Assembly: GCF_017744155.1 (NCBI RefSeq)
Contig: NZ_JAGHQT010000001.1
Location: 372,001 to 436,000 of the forward strand
Direction of reading: 5' to 3'
Length of the DNA stretch: 64,000 bases
From: Endozoicomonas sp. G2_1
GTDB taxonomy: Bacteria; Pseudomonadota; Gammaproteobacteria; Enterobacterales; Alteromonadaceae
Shown: in pieces, positions 54,189-62,849 of the stretch
Layout of the letters: each line of letters starts with the position of its first letter
Position numbering within the stretch: position 1 is the first letter of the stretch
The notes under the pieces: model-generated
The model's database searches: none
Seen by the model: only the letters and a program-made list of their open reading frames with translations
What the model was told of the DNA's origin: nothing
Translations under genes and position numbers: made by a program

Positions 54189-54430
54189 TCCCAACCTAGC
54201 GATGTAGTGCATTTTGCTGATTTTGCAGACGGCAGCAAAATGCTTATTAACAAGCTCAATGGCCCCTATCATTGACTGTGTTAAGCTGGCTGTACGGGCT
54301 TTCGAAAGCTTTAGTACAGCCATTTTTTACCCAAACGCAACGCCTGAATAATTTTTCACCTTATTTCGCAACGATTTGCTACACTGGTTGTCCAAATGTG
54401 AACAGTTTACTTGTGAGTTTAAGAAGTACT

Positions 54431-54991
54431 ATGAGTAAGATGACCACCAAAAGGCTATTGCCGTGCCTAATTTTTACTACACTATTTAGCGTTGCTAGTT
54501 CGGCAAATCAAACCGCTGAATCAAATTTACACGATCAAGCCAATAGCGACCGATTAGTTAAAGCGGTTAGTGATATCGAGGAAAACGCTCGACCGGTCAC
54601 CGAATCAAAGACCGAGATAAAAGTTAATCCCGGCAAGTATTTTTCCTACTATCATTTACAATATTTACTCAACACCGAGCATTACAAAATCAATCAAGAC
54701 TACGGTTTTAACGCTGGCGGCCAATTTGAAGTGCTAGTACCAAAAGAGCACTTCCCAATTGCCGCGCCAAATTGTAATCGCGATATTATTATTAGAATGC
54801 CTTGGTCGAGTATCGTTAACGATAAAAAAGCATTGTATGAGCAACTGCTTAGCAAGCAGCAAAATACGCTGGTGACACTTGAACTTAACCCCTACGTTAA
54901 AGTGATTAGCGAACAGCCACTGCAATTAGCGCTAACTTATTGCAACGTCTTTTTTAGGCACAAAGCGGGCAATTATTACGACCAACTTTGA
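54431..54991 (+). CDS. Secreted hypothetical protein
   Basis: About 186 residues from the ATG at 54431; the frame extends upstream to 54272, but the sequence before 54431 looks non-coding. A signal peptide (LLPCLIFTTLFSVASSANQ) is followed by a globular part with DRLVKAVSDIEENARPV, KYFSYYHLQYLLNTEHYKIN and VLVPKEHFPIAAPN. No domain recognised. It is the last gene before ubiI, on the opposite strand; the promoter region lies at 54189-54430. Confidence 0.7.
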   Translation: MSKMTTKRLLPCLIFTTLFSVASSANQTAESNLHDQANSDRLVKAVSDIEENARPVTESKTEIKVNPGKYFSYYHLQYLLNTEHYKINQDYGFNAGGQFEVLVPKEHFPIAAPNCNRDIIIRMPWSSIVNDKKALYEQLLSKQQNTLVTLELNPYVKVISEQPLQLALTYCNVFFRHKAGNYYDQL

Positions 54992-55025
54992 GTTGAAAAT
55001 ACTGGCGTTTAGTTTTGTATGATGA

Positions 55026-56264
55026 TTAACGCTGCGCTTTGGCAAGCGATGGCATTTTACCTTTGTAACCCAGCGCCTGTTTAATTAAACCGTCTTTCAC
55101 TGGCGTTGCCGCATCAATTAAACTCATACCAATGCCGCGTAGTACTTGCAGCGGCGTATCGATGGCGTCAGTGCGACTGGCAAAAACCTGCTTAATCGCT
55201 TCCATCGCCGCGATCATTTCACTGGCATCACTTTTACGCCAGCGCGCATAGGCTTTTAGTGCCGCTTCATCAGTAATTGCTCGGCCTGATGATGTGAGCT
55301 CGGCCAAAGTTTCGGCCAGAGCGACTGCGTCAATTAAACCAAGGTTTACGCCCTGCCCCGCCAACGGGTGAATCGTATGGGCGGCATCGCCAATTAACAC
55401 GGCTTTTTTGTAGTAAAAATCATGAGCGAGGCGCATGGTTAACGGGTAACTTTGTAATTCGCTTATCAGTTCGACCGTGCCTAATTTGCCATCGCAGGCG
55501 GCGGTAATTTCTCGATTAAACTGCTCACAAGATAACCGCTTTAATCGGGCGATATCTTCAGGCGCACTTGACCAGACAATTGAACAAAGCTGCTGACTGT
55601 GCTCAGGATGTTGATACAAAGGTAAAAACGCCAAAGGTCCCGTTGGTAAAAACACCTGCCAAGCAGTGTCTTGATGGCCTTGTGAGCACTTAACCGTCGC
55701 CACCATCGCGTGGTGATTATAATCGCGAAACGCCATACCAACATCGAGCTGCTGTCTTAACCATGAATTGGCACCGTCAGCACCCACTACTAATTTGGCG
55801 GTAATGGGTGGTTGCTGGCTAAAGGCAGCAAACACTTCAGTGTCACCAAAAGCGAGATTGGTAATTTTTTCTTCAGTAAAGAAGGCAATACCAGCATCTT
55901 GCTCAGCTTTTTGCCAAAGCGCGTTTCGCACAACCTTGTTTTCTAGAATAAAGCCGAGCTGCTCTGCGTCGAGGCGCTCGTCGGTAAAATTGAGCTTGCC
56001 ATAACCCGCTTTGTCCCAAACGTGCATTTGGTGATAAGTCTGACCGCGGCTGTCGAGCATATCCTGCCAAACATCAAGCTGTTGAAAAATATTTTGGCTC
56101 GCGGCATTAATCGCACTTACTCTTAGCTCTGGCTCAGAATCAAGTGGCTGAATCGGCTGGCTGTCGACAATCGCGACGGATAAGTCGGTTAATTTACGGG
56201 TAGCTAACGCTAACGTTAACCCAACCATGCCGCCACCAATAATAAGTAAATCAAACTTTTGCAT
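55026..56264 (-). CDS. ubiI: UbiI-type ubiquinone hydroxylase (VisC family)
   Basis: A 412-residue FAD monooxygenase. Dinucleotide-binding LLIIGGGMVGLTLALATRKL at the N-terminus, DG motif LVVGADGANSWLRQQL near 160, and the FAD-ribose motif VLIGDAAHTIHPLAGQGVNL near 290. It hydroxylates the ubiquinone ring (C5 in E. coli UbiI). It is assigned as UbiI rather than UbiF because it directly follows ubiH, as visC does in E. coli. In E. coli gcvT follows next; here a different block intervenes. Confidence 0.88.
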   Translation of the reverse strand: MQKFDLLIIGGGMVGLTLALATRKLTDLSVAIVDSQPIQPLDSEPELRVSAINAASQNIFQQLDVWQDMLDSRGQTYHQMHVWDKAGYGKLNFTDERLDAEQLGFILENKVVRNALWQKAEQDAGIAFFTEEKITNLAFGDTEVFAAFSQQPPITAKLVVGADGANSWLRQQLDVGMAFRDYNHHAMVATVKCSQGHQDTAWQVFLPTGPLAFLPLYQHPEHSQQLCSIVWSSAPEDIARLKRLSCEQFNREITAACDGKLGTVELISELQSYPLTMRLAHDFYYKKAVLIGDAAHTIHPLAGQGVNLGLIDAVALAETLAELTSSGRAITDEAALKAYARWRKSDASEMIAAMEAIKQVFASRTDAIDTPLQVLRGIGMSLIDAATPVKDGLIKQALGYKGKMPSLAKAQR

Positions 56265-56317
56265 AAATTGTTCTCTTGAACTGTGCCTTTATCTCTGCAC
56301 TGATACTCGACAAGCTG

Positions 56318-57571
56318 TTAATAACCCATAGTTTTTGCGACAAATGCCGTTTTTGCCGGGGTTAGATAATTCAACGCTTTTAGCGCAATATTGCGACCAG
56401 CCACCAAAGGTGGGTGTTGATTCGAAAACAAGGTCACCAAGGAGTCAGTCAAGCCAATTACCGCCTGATGGTCCTGTTGCCGTTGTTGGTCATACTGATT
56501 AAGTAACCCGAACGCCCCAATATCTCGACCTTGTTGGTGAGCACTCAATAATAAATTAGCCAAATAGCTAACGTCGCGCAGTCCTAAATTAAACCCTTGA
56601 CCAGCAATCGGATGAATAGTGTGAGAGGCATTACCAACCAAGGCCATTCGGTGATAAACATTGGTTTCGGCTCGAACTAACGACAATGGGTAAACAAAGC
56701 GCTCACTAACGCGTATCACTTTGCCAAGCCAATAACCAAAAGCAGTTTCGAGCGCGCTTTTAAAATCGTCTTCGCCAAGGCTTAAATGCACTTGCGCTTG
56801 TTCTGGTGTTAACGTCCAAACTAATGAGCACATATCGTTGCCCATAGGCAACATCGCAATCGGCCCTGTTTCAGTAAAGCGCTCATAAGCGAGATTTTGA
56901 TGGGCTTTACTCATTTGAATATTGGCAATCAGCGCCGACTGCTGATAAGGCTGCTGGTGAATCGCGATATTGGCAAATTGTCGGCACGGTGATTTTGCAC
57001 CATCACAGCCAAGCAGCAAATTGCTTGATATTTCAGTGTTAGTTGAAGCCGCCTTGGTTTCACCGTCAACAGTATTGCTTACATCAGCTAATTTGACGAC
57101 TACGTTATCTGGGTGCCAATTAACTTCGGTTATTGCAGTGCCCGTTAACCAAGTCACATTGCTATAACTTGCCAGTGCTTTTAGCAGCCCTTGACCAAGC
57201 GATGACATTTCGACCACATAGCCGAGGGCGTCAACCTGATGCTGATCTCGATAAATACGTGCTTTACCATAAAAACCGCGGTCTGAAATGTGAATATTAT
57301 TGATTGCGGTGGCGTTAGATTCGATATGAGACCAAGCGCCCAGTTCAGCCAAATAGGCGGCACTACCGTGAGCCAAAGCCAATATTCGGCTATCAAAACT
57401 AGCCCCCTGATTGGCACTGATGTGCTGAGCTTTAGGGTTGGCTTCAACTATAGCAATCGACAACGGTTTACCCGCTTTTGAGTTGTGCTGTGCCGACAGT
57501 GCTAGCGCCATCAAGCAACCGGATAAACCGCCGCCCGCAATGACAATATCAAAATCAGTATCCGTATTCAT
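56318..57571 (-). CDS. ubiH: UbiH ubiquinone hydroxylase
   Basis: A 417-residue FAD monooxygenase: FDIVIAGGGLSGCLMALAL at the N-terminus, NLLLGCDGAKSPCRQF near 190 and ALVGNASHTIHPIAGQGFNL near 315. The last motif has N where most flavin monooxygenases have D (GNASHT), an E. coli UbiH feature as I recall it. It acts in ubiquinone synthesis. It lies between pepP and ubiI. The interval to pepP (277 bases) shows no terminator that I trust. Confidence 0.9.
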   Translation of the reverse strand: MNTDTDFDIVIAGGGLSGCLMALALSAQHNSKAGKPLSIAIVEANPKAQHISANQGASFDSRILALAHGSAAYLAELGAWSHIESNATAINNIHISDRGFYGKARIYRDQHQVDALGYVVEMSSLGQGLLKALASYSNVTWLTGTAITEVNWHPDNVVVKLADVSNTVDGETKAASTNTEISSNLLLGCDGAKSPCRQFANIAIHQQPYQQSALIANIQMSKAHQNLAYERFTETGPIAMLPMGNDMCSLVWTLTPEQAQVHLSLGEDDFKSALETAFGYWLGKVIRVSERFVYPLSLVRAETNVYHRMALVGNASHTIHPIAGQGFNLGLRDVSYLANLLLSAHQQGRDIGAFGLLNQYDQQRQQDHQAVIGLTDSLVTLFSNQHPPLVAGRNIALKALNYLTPAKTAFVAKTMGY

Positions 57572-57848
57572 ACGCTCTCTATGTCATAGTATGTAATCGT
57601 GGCAAATAGTTATGGTTTTACACAATGCTCTTGGTCATTGTTTGGGGTCACTGTTAGCCATTTGCTATTTACTATTCATACTGCCTAGTAATTTAAAATA
57701 CGAGGGTCAGTTTATGAAAAAGTCACCAATACTTTATTGATGTGAAACAAGCATCCAAGCATCTCAATTAACTTAGCTAACTAAGTAGTTAGTTTGCTGT
57801 ACTTGTTTTACTTTTTAACTCAGCCTTTTCTGTTTAACTAAGGCCAAG

Positions 57849-59183
57849 CTACTTGGCCATCAATGCTTCAATATCAGCAATTGTTTTTGGCGAATTCACG
57901 GTAATATTTTCATAGCCCTGCTCAGTGACGACAATATTGTCTTCAATGCGCACGCCAATACCGCGCCACTTAGGCTCAACTTCTAAACAGTCAGCGGGGA
58001 AATACAAACCCGGCTCGATAGTCATTACCATACCCGGCTCAAATGCTCTGAGCTGTCTGCGATTTTCGTCGATGTGGTAATCACCGACATCGTGAACATC
58101 TAAACCAAGCCAGTGCCCTAAACCGTGAATAAAGTAATCTTTACAGGCTTTATCTTCGATCAGTTGCTCAATATCACCGGTTAAAATACCCAGCTCAACC
58201 AACCCTTCAGTTAACACGCGAATCGCAATATCAGTAAGCTGTGCAAAGTTTGCACCTGGCTTAATGGCTTCAATTACCGCCAGTTGTGAATCTAAAACTA
58301 GCTGATAAATGGTTGCTTGAGGGTCGGTAAATTTGCCATTTACTGGAAACGTTCGGGTAATGTCTGCGGCATAGCCGGCAAGCTCACCACCGGCATCAAT
58401 CAACAATAAACTGTTGTCAATTAAGGCATCTTGGTTGTCGGTATAGTGCAAAATATTGGCGTTGTCAGCCCCCGCCACAATTGAACCATAAGCTGGGTAG
58501 CGAGCACCGTGTAAGGTAAACTCATGTAACATTTCAGCTTCAATTTGATACTCAAATTTACCCACAGCCGACTGTTTCATCGCCCGTTGATGTGCCAAGC
58601 CACTTAGAACATTGGCTTTGCGCATAATGCCGAGTTCAGCTGACGATTTAAACAAACGCATTTCAGCAATTTGCGCGCTGCAATCGAGTAATTGAGCTGG
58701 TGCTTTTTTACCTTGTTTAGCACCAGCTTTCACTTGTGTTAACCAGTTAAACACTTGTTGTTCAAACGCAGGTTGGTCGGCAAAACAAAAATAAACCCGG
58801 TCTGCACTTTCAAAAAACTCAGGTAAACGTTTATCTGCTTCGATGTTGATGTAAGCGGCGTCAAAACCATATTGTTTTTGCGCTTGTTCAGGGCCTGTAC
58901 GTCGGCCGTGCCACACTTCTTGCAACGGATCTTTTTCACGACAAAATAAGGTCGAGGTACTATTGCCACTGGCGTCTTTTACCATTACCAATAAGGCTTC
59001 AGGTTCGTTAAACCCGGTTAAGTAGTAAAAATTTTTGTTCTGACAAAAAGGATATTCGGTGTCATTGCTACGGGTAATTTCACCATTAGCGGGAAATAAA
59101 GCAACACTCGCGTTAGGCAGCTGGTCAGCAAAACGCTGACGTCTTGAGGCAAATTCTTCAACAGATAATAAAGTATGATTCAT
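57849..59183 (-). CDS. pepP: Xaa-Pro aminopeptidase
   Basis: A 444-residue manganese aminopeptidase P. N-terminal creatinase-like domain (1-170) and C-terminal pita-bread domain. The metal ligands are visible: aspartates in LLIDAGGELAGYAADITRTF (near 265), a histidine in HGLGHWLGLDVHDVG (near 355) and glutamates in MTIEPGLYF and RIEDNIVVTE. It removes the N-terminal residue from peptides with proline in position two. It lies between ygfB and ubiH, as in E. coli. Confidence 0.95.
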   Translation of the reverse strand: MNHTLLSVEEFASRRQRFADQLPNASVALFPANGEITRSNDTEYPFCQNKNFYYLTGFNEPEALLVMVKDASGNSTSTLFCREKDPLQEVWHGRRTGPEQAQKQYGFDAAYINIEADKRLPEFFESADRVYFCFADQPAFEQQVFNWLTQVKAGAKQGKKAPAQLLDCSAQIAEMRLFKSSAELGIMRKANVLSGLAHQRAMKQSAVGKFEYQIEAEMLHEFTLHGARYPAYGSIVAGADNANILHYTDNQDALIDNSLLLIDAGGELAGYAADITRTFPVNGKFTDPQATIYQLVLDSQLAVIEAIKPGANFAQLTDIAIRVLTEGLVELGILTGDIEQLIEDKACKDYFIHGLGHWLGLDVHDVGDYHIDENRRQLRAFEPGMVMTIEPGLYFPADCLEVEPKWRGIGVRIEDNIVVTEQGYENITVNSPKTIADIEALMAK

Positions 59184-59389
59184 TGGATATTACTCGTAAC
59201 ATTGCGGCGCTAAATTGGCGTCGTTAAGTTGGCCTGTTTGATTAATCGCGAGCTAATCAGCGCAATTATTCGCACATTTTTACTGATATCGGTTGAGATC
59301 AGCATTGATAAACGTTTGGCTATCAAACTGCCTTAGGCGCTAAACGAAAATTGACCACCTGATTTAGCACCTCATAAAGTATTCAACGT

Positions 59390-59959
59390 TTAGTGCAGTG
59401 TTTTAGATTCAGTTTTTTGCTCAGGTAAAGTACCCAGCTCTGAAAAAATCAACAACGACGAAATACGCACGTATTCGGCAATTTCAAAATACGCTTGCTC
59501 GCTGTCTTCATCTTCATCAACATCGTCAGACAGGTTCGCTATTTCAGCAAAATCAGCCAAAACCTCTTTCGCTTCTTCTGAGCTAACTGGGCTGTCTTTG
59601 TGCTGTAAACCAAAACCCAAATTAAAACCTTGCACCCAAGCGGCTAGGCCAGCAGTGCGCTCAACAATGCTGTCGTCGTCATCAGGCAACAAAGGCTGAA
59701 AGCCAAAGGCATCGTCGCTAAGCCCCTGCCAAATACCGCTGTAAAGATCCTTAACCAAGCTCTTCACTGGCATTGGCATCATCTCATTGTTGTTAAAACA
59801 ATCGTTAACTAAGGCGAGGTAATCGTGGCTTTCAAAAGCAAAACCAGCACAAATTAAGCCAGTTAACATACCGTGAATTTCAGCAGCATGAGCAATGACT
59901 TCGTTGGTCGTAATGGTCGCTTGCGCATCGGCAAACGAAATAGATGATGAGTTTGACAT
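59390..59959 (-). CDS. ygfB: UPF0149 family protein YgfB
   Basis: A 189-residue UPF0149/YgfB protein: AHAAEIHGMLTGLICAGFAF near residue 25, LAAWVQGFNLGFGLQHKDSP near 108 and an acidic stretch with EIAEYVRISSLLIFSELG at the end. YgfB in Pseudomonas affects regulation of beta-lactamase genes; in enterics its role is unknown. It is the first gene of ygfB-pepP-ubiH-ubiI. Unlike E. coli, zapA is not next to it; a divergent alpha/beta hydrolase occupies that place. Confidence 0.93.
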   Translation of the reverse strand: MSNSSSISFADAQATITTNEVIAHAAEIHGMLTGLICAGFAFESHDYLALVNDCFNNNEMMPMPVKSLVKDLYSGIWQGLSDDAFGFQPLLPDDDDSIVERTAGLAAWVQGFNLGFGLQHKDSPVSSEEAKEVLADFAEIANLSDDVDEDEDSEQAYFEIAEYVRISSLLIFSELGTLPEQKTESKTLH

Positions 59960-60187
59960 TTAGGGGTATCTAACAATTTCAAATTGTTGGCTATGCTACC
60001 ACTGACCGCAACTTGATACCAGCATACGACCACTTAACAAAGTGGCTGTCGCCAGGACCATTTTTAACTGAGGCTAGCAATAACAGCTGAATCATGGTTG
60101 ATATTTAACCACAAGCCAAGTATCTTGATTGTTGAACTTTTGTTCAATTAAAAATAATAACAAAATTAACAGCCCACGGGAGCTAAA

Positions 60188-61126
60188 ATGAAGCTGATTA
60201 GCCGAATAGTGACACTTTTGCTCGTTTCAATATTAAGTTTTTGTGCACTTTATTGGCAGTCAGACCGCTCGGTTGACGAACTAAAGAGCCAGTGGGCACA
60301 AGCACCTTCTGTATTTATTGACGTTAACGGCATGCAGGTGCACCTAAGAGATCAGGGGCCAAAATCAGACCCAGAACCTATCGTACTGATTCACGGTACC
60401 TCGTCGTCACTTCACACCTGGGAAGGCTGGAGCCAAGCATTAATTGACGAGCGCCGTGTTATTCGTTTCGATCTGCCCGGATTTGGTTTAACCGGACCAT
60501 CGCCAGATAACATTTACACCATTGAAAGTTACGTCGAATTTATCGCTGCAACGTTGGCAAAACTCAAGGTTAACAAAGCCATTTTAGTCGGTAATTCCTT
60601 TGGAGGTTATATCGCTTGGGCAACGGCGGTCACTCATCCAGAGCTGGTCACTAAGCTAACACTAGTTGACACCAGTGGTTCCCCCTTCACGCCTGAATCA
60701 ATGCCAATTGCCTTCGCCGCCGCTAAAATACCCGTTGTAAATAAGCTGATGGCCAAAGTCACGCCTCGCTTTGCCATTGAAGCTAGCGTCAAAAATGTTT
60801 ACGCCGATGACTCAAAAATAACCGAAGCATTAATCGACCAATACTATGACCTAGCAACTGTTACAGGTAATAGACAAGCATTAGTGGAACGTTTTCGCCA
60901 AGCACCACCCGGACCATGGGCAGATAAAATAGCCACAATAAGCCAACCCACACTAATCATCTGGGGTGAGCAAGACAAACTGATCCCAATCGCCATTGGT
61001 GAGCACTTTCATCGCGAAATAGCCAACAGCCAATTCGTTAGTTTTGAACACCTTGGCCATATTCCCCACGAAGAAGGGCCAACAGAAACCGTTAACGCAT
61101 TCAAAGCCTTCCTTGAAGGCAATTAA
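60188..61126 (+). CDS. Alpha/beta hydrolase, membrane-anchored
   Basis: A 312-residue hydrolase with an N-terminal hydrophobic anchor or signal (IVTLLLVSILSFCALYW). The fold motifs are complete: oxyanion HGTSSSLHTWEGW, nucleophile elbow VGNSFGGYIAW (serine near 138), acid in WGEQDKLIP and histidine in LGHIPHEEGP near 295. Such proteins cleave esters or related bonds; the substrate is unknown. GGGAG precedes the ATG. It is divergent from ygfB and lies next to the CRISPR array. Confidence 0.85.
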   Translation: MKLISRIVTLLLVSILSFCALYWQSDRSVDELKSQWAQAPSVFIDVNGMQVHLRDQGPKSDPEPIVLIHGTSSSLHTWEGWSQALIDERRVIRFDLPGFGLTGPSPDNIYTIESYVEFIAATLAKLKVNKAILVGNSFGGYIAWATAVTHPELVTKLTLVDTSGSPFTPESMPIAFAAAKIPVVNKLMAKVTPRFAIEASVKNVYADDSKITEALIDQYYDLATVTGNRQALVERFRQAPPGPWADKIATISQPTLIIWGEQDKLIPIAIGEHFHREIANSQFVSFEHLGHIPHEEGPTETVNAFKAFLEGN

Positions 61127-61158
61127 CAACCCCGAGGATTTGACACTAAAGTATATAA

Positions 61159-61186
61159 TTTCTATGCTGTGTGTTCGATTGTGAAT
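61159..61186 (-). repeat. Degenerate leader-distal CRISPR repeat
   Basis: A 28-base stretch, exactly one 60-base period before the first clear repeat, matching the consensus at 20 of 28 positions (best at its left end, TTTCTA and GCTG). The hairpin is lost. The 32 bases at 61187-61218 would be its spacer. Confidence 0.75.
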
Positions 61187-61218
61187 CAGTAGATATACTT
61201 ACAGCAGTCCATTAAAGT

Positions 61219-61966
61219 TTTCTAAGCTGCCTGTGCGGCAGCTAACACCTCAGTGACTTAGGCGATTTGCTCGATGCTTTTCTAAGCTGCGTGCGCGGCA
61301 GCTAACTTAAGTGGTAATTGACCTACCCACACTTTAATTTTCTAAGCTGCGTGTGCGGCAGCTAACCAAAAACAGGTCTAGCAGAGGCGAGAAAGAATTT
61401 TCTAAGCTGCGTGTGCGGCAGCTAACGTTTTGCGCATTCTTAACGTGAACCTTGCTATTTTCTAAGCTGCGTGTGCGGCAGCTAACGACATGGCCGCAAG
61501 AGCTATGATCCGGTGTTATTTCTAAGCTGCGTGTGCGGCAGCTAACAAATTGCAGCGCAGTGATGGCTCAACGTTTGATTTCTAAGCTGCGTGTGCGGCA
61601 GCTAACTGAAGATGCTGACCTAAGCTTATTGTTAAGCGTTTCTAAGCTGCGTGTGCGGCAGCTAACCTTCTGGTACAGGAAAGCGGATAACTTCTTTATT
61701 TCTAAGCTGCGTGTGCGGCAGCTAACAGTCATATTGACCGCTTGTGTCTTCTTCTGGTTTTCTAAGCTGCGTGTGCGGCAGCTAACTTCAAGCTCCTGAC
61801 TTTGCGGCGGCGCTAAAATTTCTAAGCTGCGTGTGCGGCAGCTAACAGCCAAACGAGTTAGTCTGTCTATTTCTTTCATTTCTAAGCTGCGTGTGCGGCA
61901 GCTAACAAATTAAGATTGGCTTTTAAAGACTAATAAAATTTCTAAGCTGCGTGTGCGGCAGCTAAC
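61219..61966 (-). CRISPR. Type I-F CRISPR array, 13 repeats
   Basis: Thirteen 28-base repeats at 60-base intervals (starts 61219, 61279 and so on to 61939) enclosing twelve 32-base spacers. In crRNA sense the consensus begins GTTAGCTGCCGCACA and ends CGCAGCTTAGAAA, the type I-F pattern, so the array is transcribed leftward. The leader is on the right, next to cas6f; the leader-distal repeats (61219, 61279) differ from the rest. All spacers are distinct. I recognised none, and protospacers cannot be searched here. Confidence 0.97.
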
Positions 61967-62199
61967 AATAAAATTTTAACAAAAAAATAAGTGACAACAA
62001 GGGCGACAAGGTTATTTACCCTTTTTACCCCAAATTTATCACGTATTTTTAAGTGACTGAATTTATTATCTAATTATTAAAGAGCGAATTTTTGGTATTT
62101 TTGGGTATTTACTATTAATTCCCAAAAAATGTCCTGCTATTGCTAACAGGGCATTAATACAACAATCAAATGGTTAGAAGTAAACTGCTCACAGCACTT
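61967..62199 (-). promoter_or_regulatory. CRISPR leader region
   Basis: 233 bases between the last repeat and the cas6f stop, AT-rich, as leaders are, containing no coding frame. Runs of A and T just before the first repeat (AATAAAATTTTAAC) fit a leader. A match to the IHF consensus lies at 62164-62176. Confidence 0.8.
62164..62176 (+). promoter_or_regulatory. IHF-consensus site at far end of leader
   Basis: AATCAAATGGTTA matches WATCAA-N4-TTR exactly. It is about 200 bases from the first repeat. IHF bends leaders during spacer uptake in types I-E and I-F, but a chance match in AT-rich DNA cannot be excluded. Confidence 0.4.
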
Positions 62200-62832
62200 T
62201 TAAAAACAAGGCACTGTCGCGGTTTTACCTTCATGCTTTTGGCTTAATCCGTAACAGTTAAAGATGCCGTTGTTCGGTTCACTAACAACTTGCTTTTCAA
62301 TCAAGAGTTTAAAAGGTCGATTACCCGATAAACTTTTGCAGTTTACAAACGGCAATTTACTTGTCGGTGGCTGATAGTCTTGGTAATAAGACAATGCCTG
62401 TTCAATAGTTTCGTTTTTGCGTTTTGCCCGTCTTCTCGCCAAGCGCTCAACACTAGTATTAAACTGCTTGCGGGTAAAGCTGGCATATTCGCTGACATTT
62501 GCTGGAACTGGTTTTATCGACGAAATATGGCAATAATCCGCCAAGCGCTCTAACCAAGTGTTGATATTCAGCTGTTCAAGTTGTTCAGCACTCACCGCCA
62601 ACAAACGCAGCTTATTACCTAACGGAAAGTTCGCTACTAGCGGCTGTTCACCCCTTTCCTGTTTTTGATTACCCAATTGATAACTGGGAAACGCTATTGC
62701 TACCGCAGAGTGGTTATCTGCACTTTTTTGCTCAACCAAGGCAAGATGACATTGGGTGTACACTTTTTGCCATAAAAACCCGAGGTTGATTTCAGCGTCA
62801 GGCAGCAAGGTAATGTCAAGGTAGTAGTTCAT
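62200..62832 (-). CDS. cas6f: Cas6f (Csy4) CRISPR RNA endonuclease
   Basis: A 210-residue Cas6f with a strong GGAG site. The N-terminus MNYYLDITLLPDAEI resembles Csy4. The catalytic histidine is H29 (YTQCHLAL), the number it has in Pseudomonas Csy4. An RKQ segment (R121-K-Q123) and an arginine-rich helix (about 130-140) match the RNA-binding residues there, and KSLSG and the C-terminal CYGLS match the other active-site regions. It cuts the precursor at the repeat hairpin. It lies between cas7f and the leader. Confidence 0.95.
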   Translation of the reverse strand: MNYYLDITLLPDAEINLGFLWQKVYTQCHLALVEQKSADNHSAVAIAFPSYQLGNQKQERGEQPLVANFPLGNKLRLLAVSAEQLEQLNINTWLERLADYCHISSIKPVPANVSEYASFTRKQFNTSVERLARRRAKRKNETIEQALSYYQDYQPPTSKLPFVNCKSLSGNRPFKLLIEKQVVSEPNNGIFNCYGLSQKHEGKTATVPCF

Positions 62833-62849
62833 AATTACTCCTTAAATTA

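Noticed and set aside
57572-57848. Very short start-like frame with a GAGGG site at about 57714 and an inverted repeat near 57775
   Set aside because: The frame stops after eight codons and the inverted repeat lacks a T run, so neither a gene nor a terminator can be supported.
61533-61879. Open frames on both strands across the CRISPR array, with a repeated peptide
   Set aside because: The repeats are free of stops in some frames, which produces open frames with a tandem peptide. The exact 60-base period and 32-base spacers show that this is a CRISPR array and not a repeat protein.
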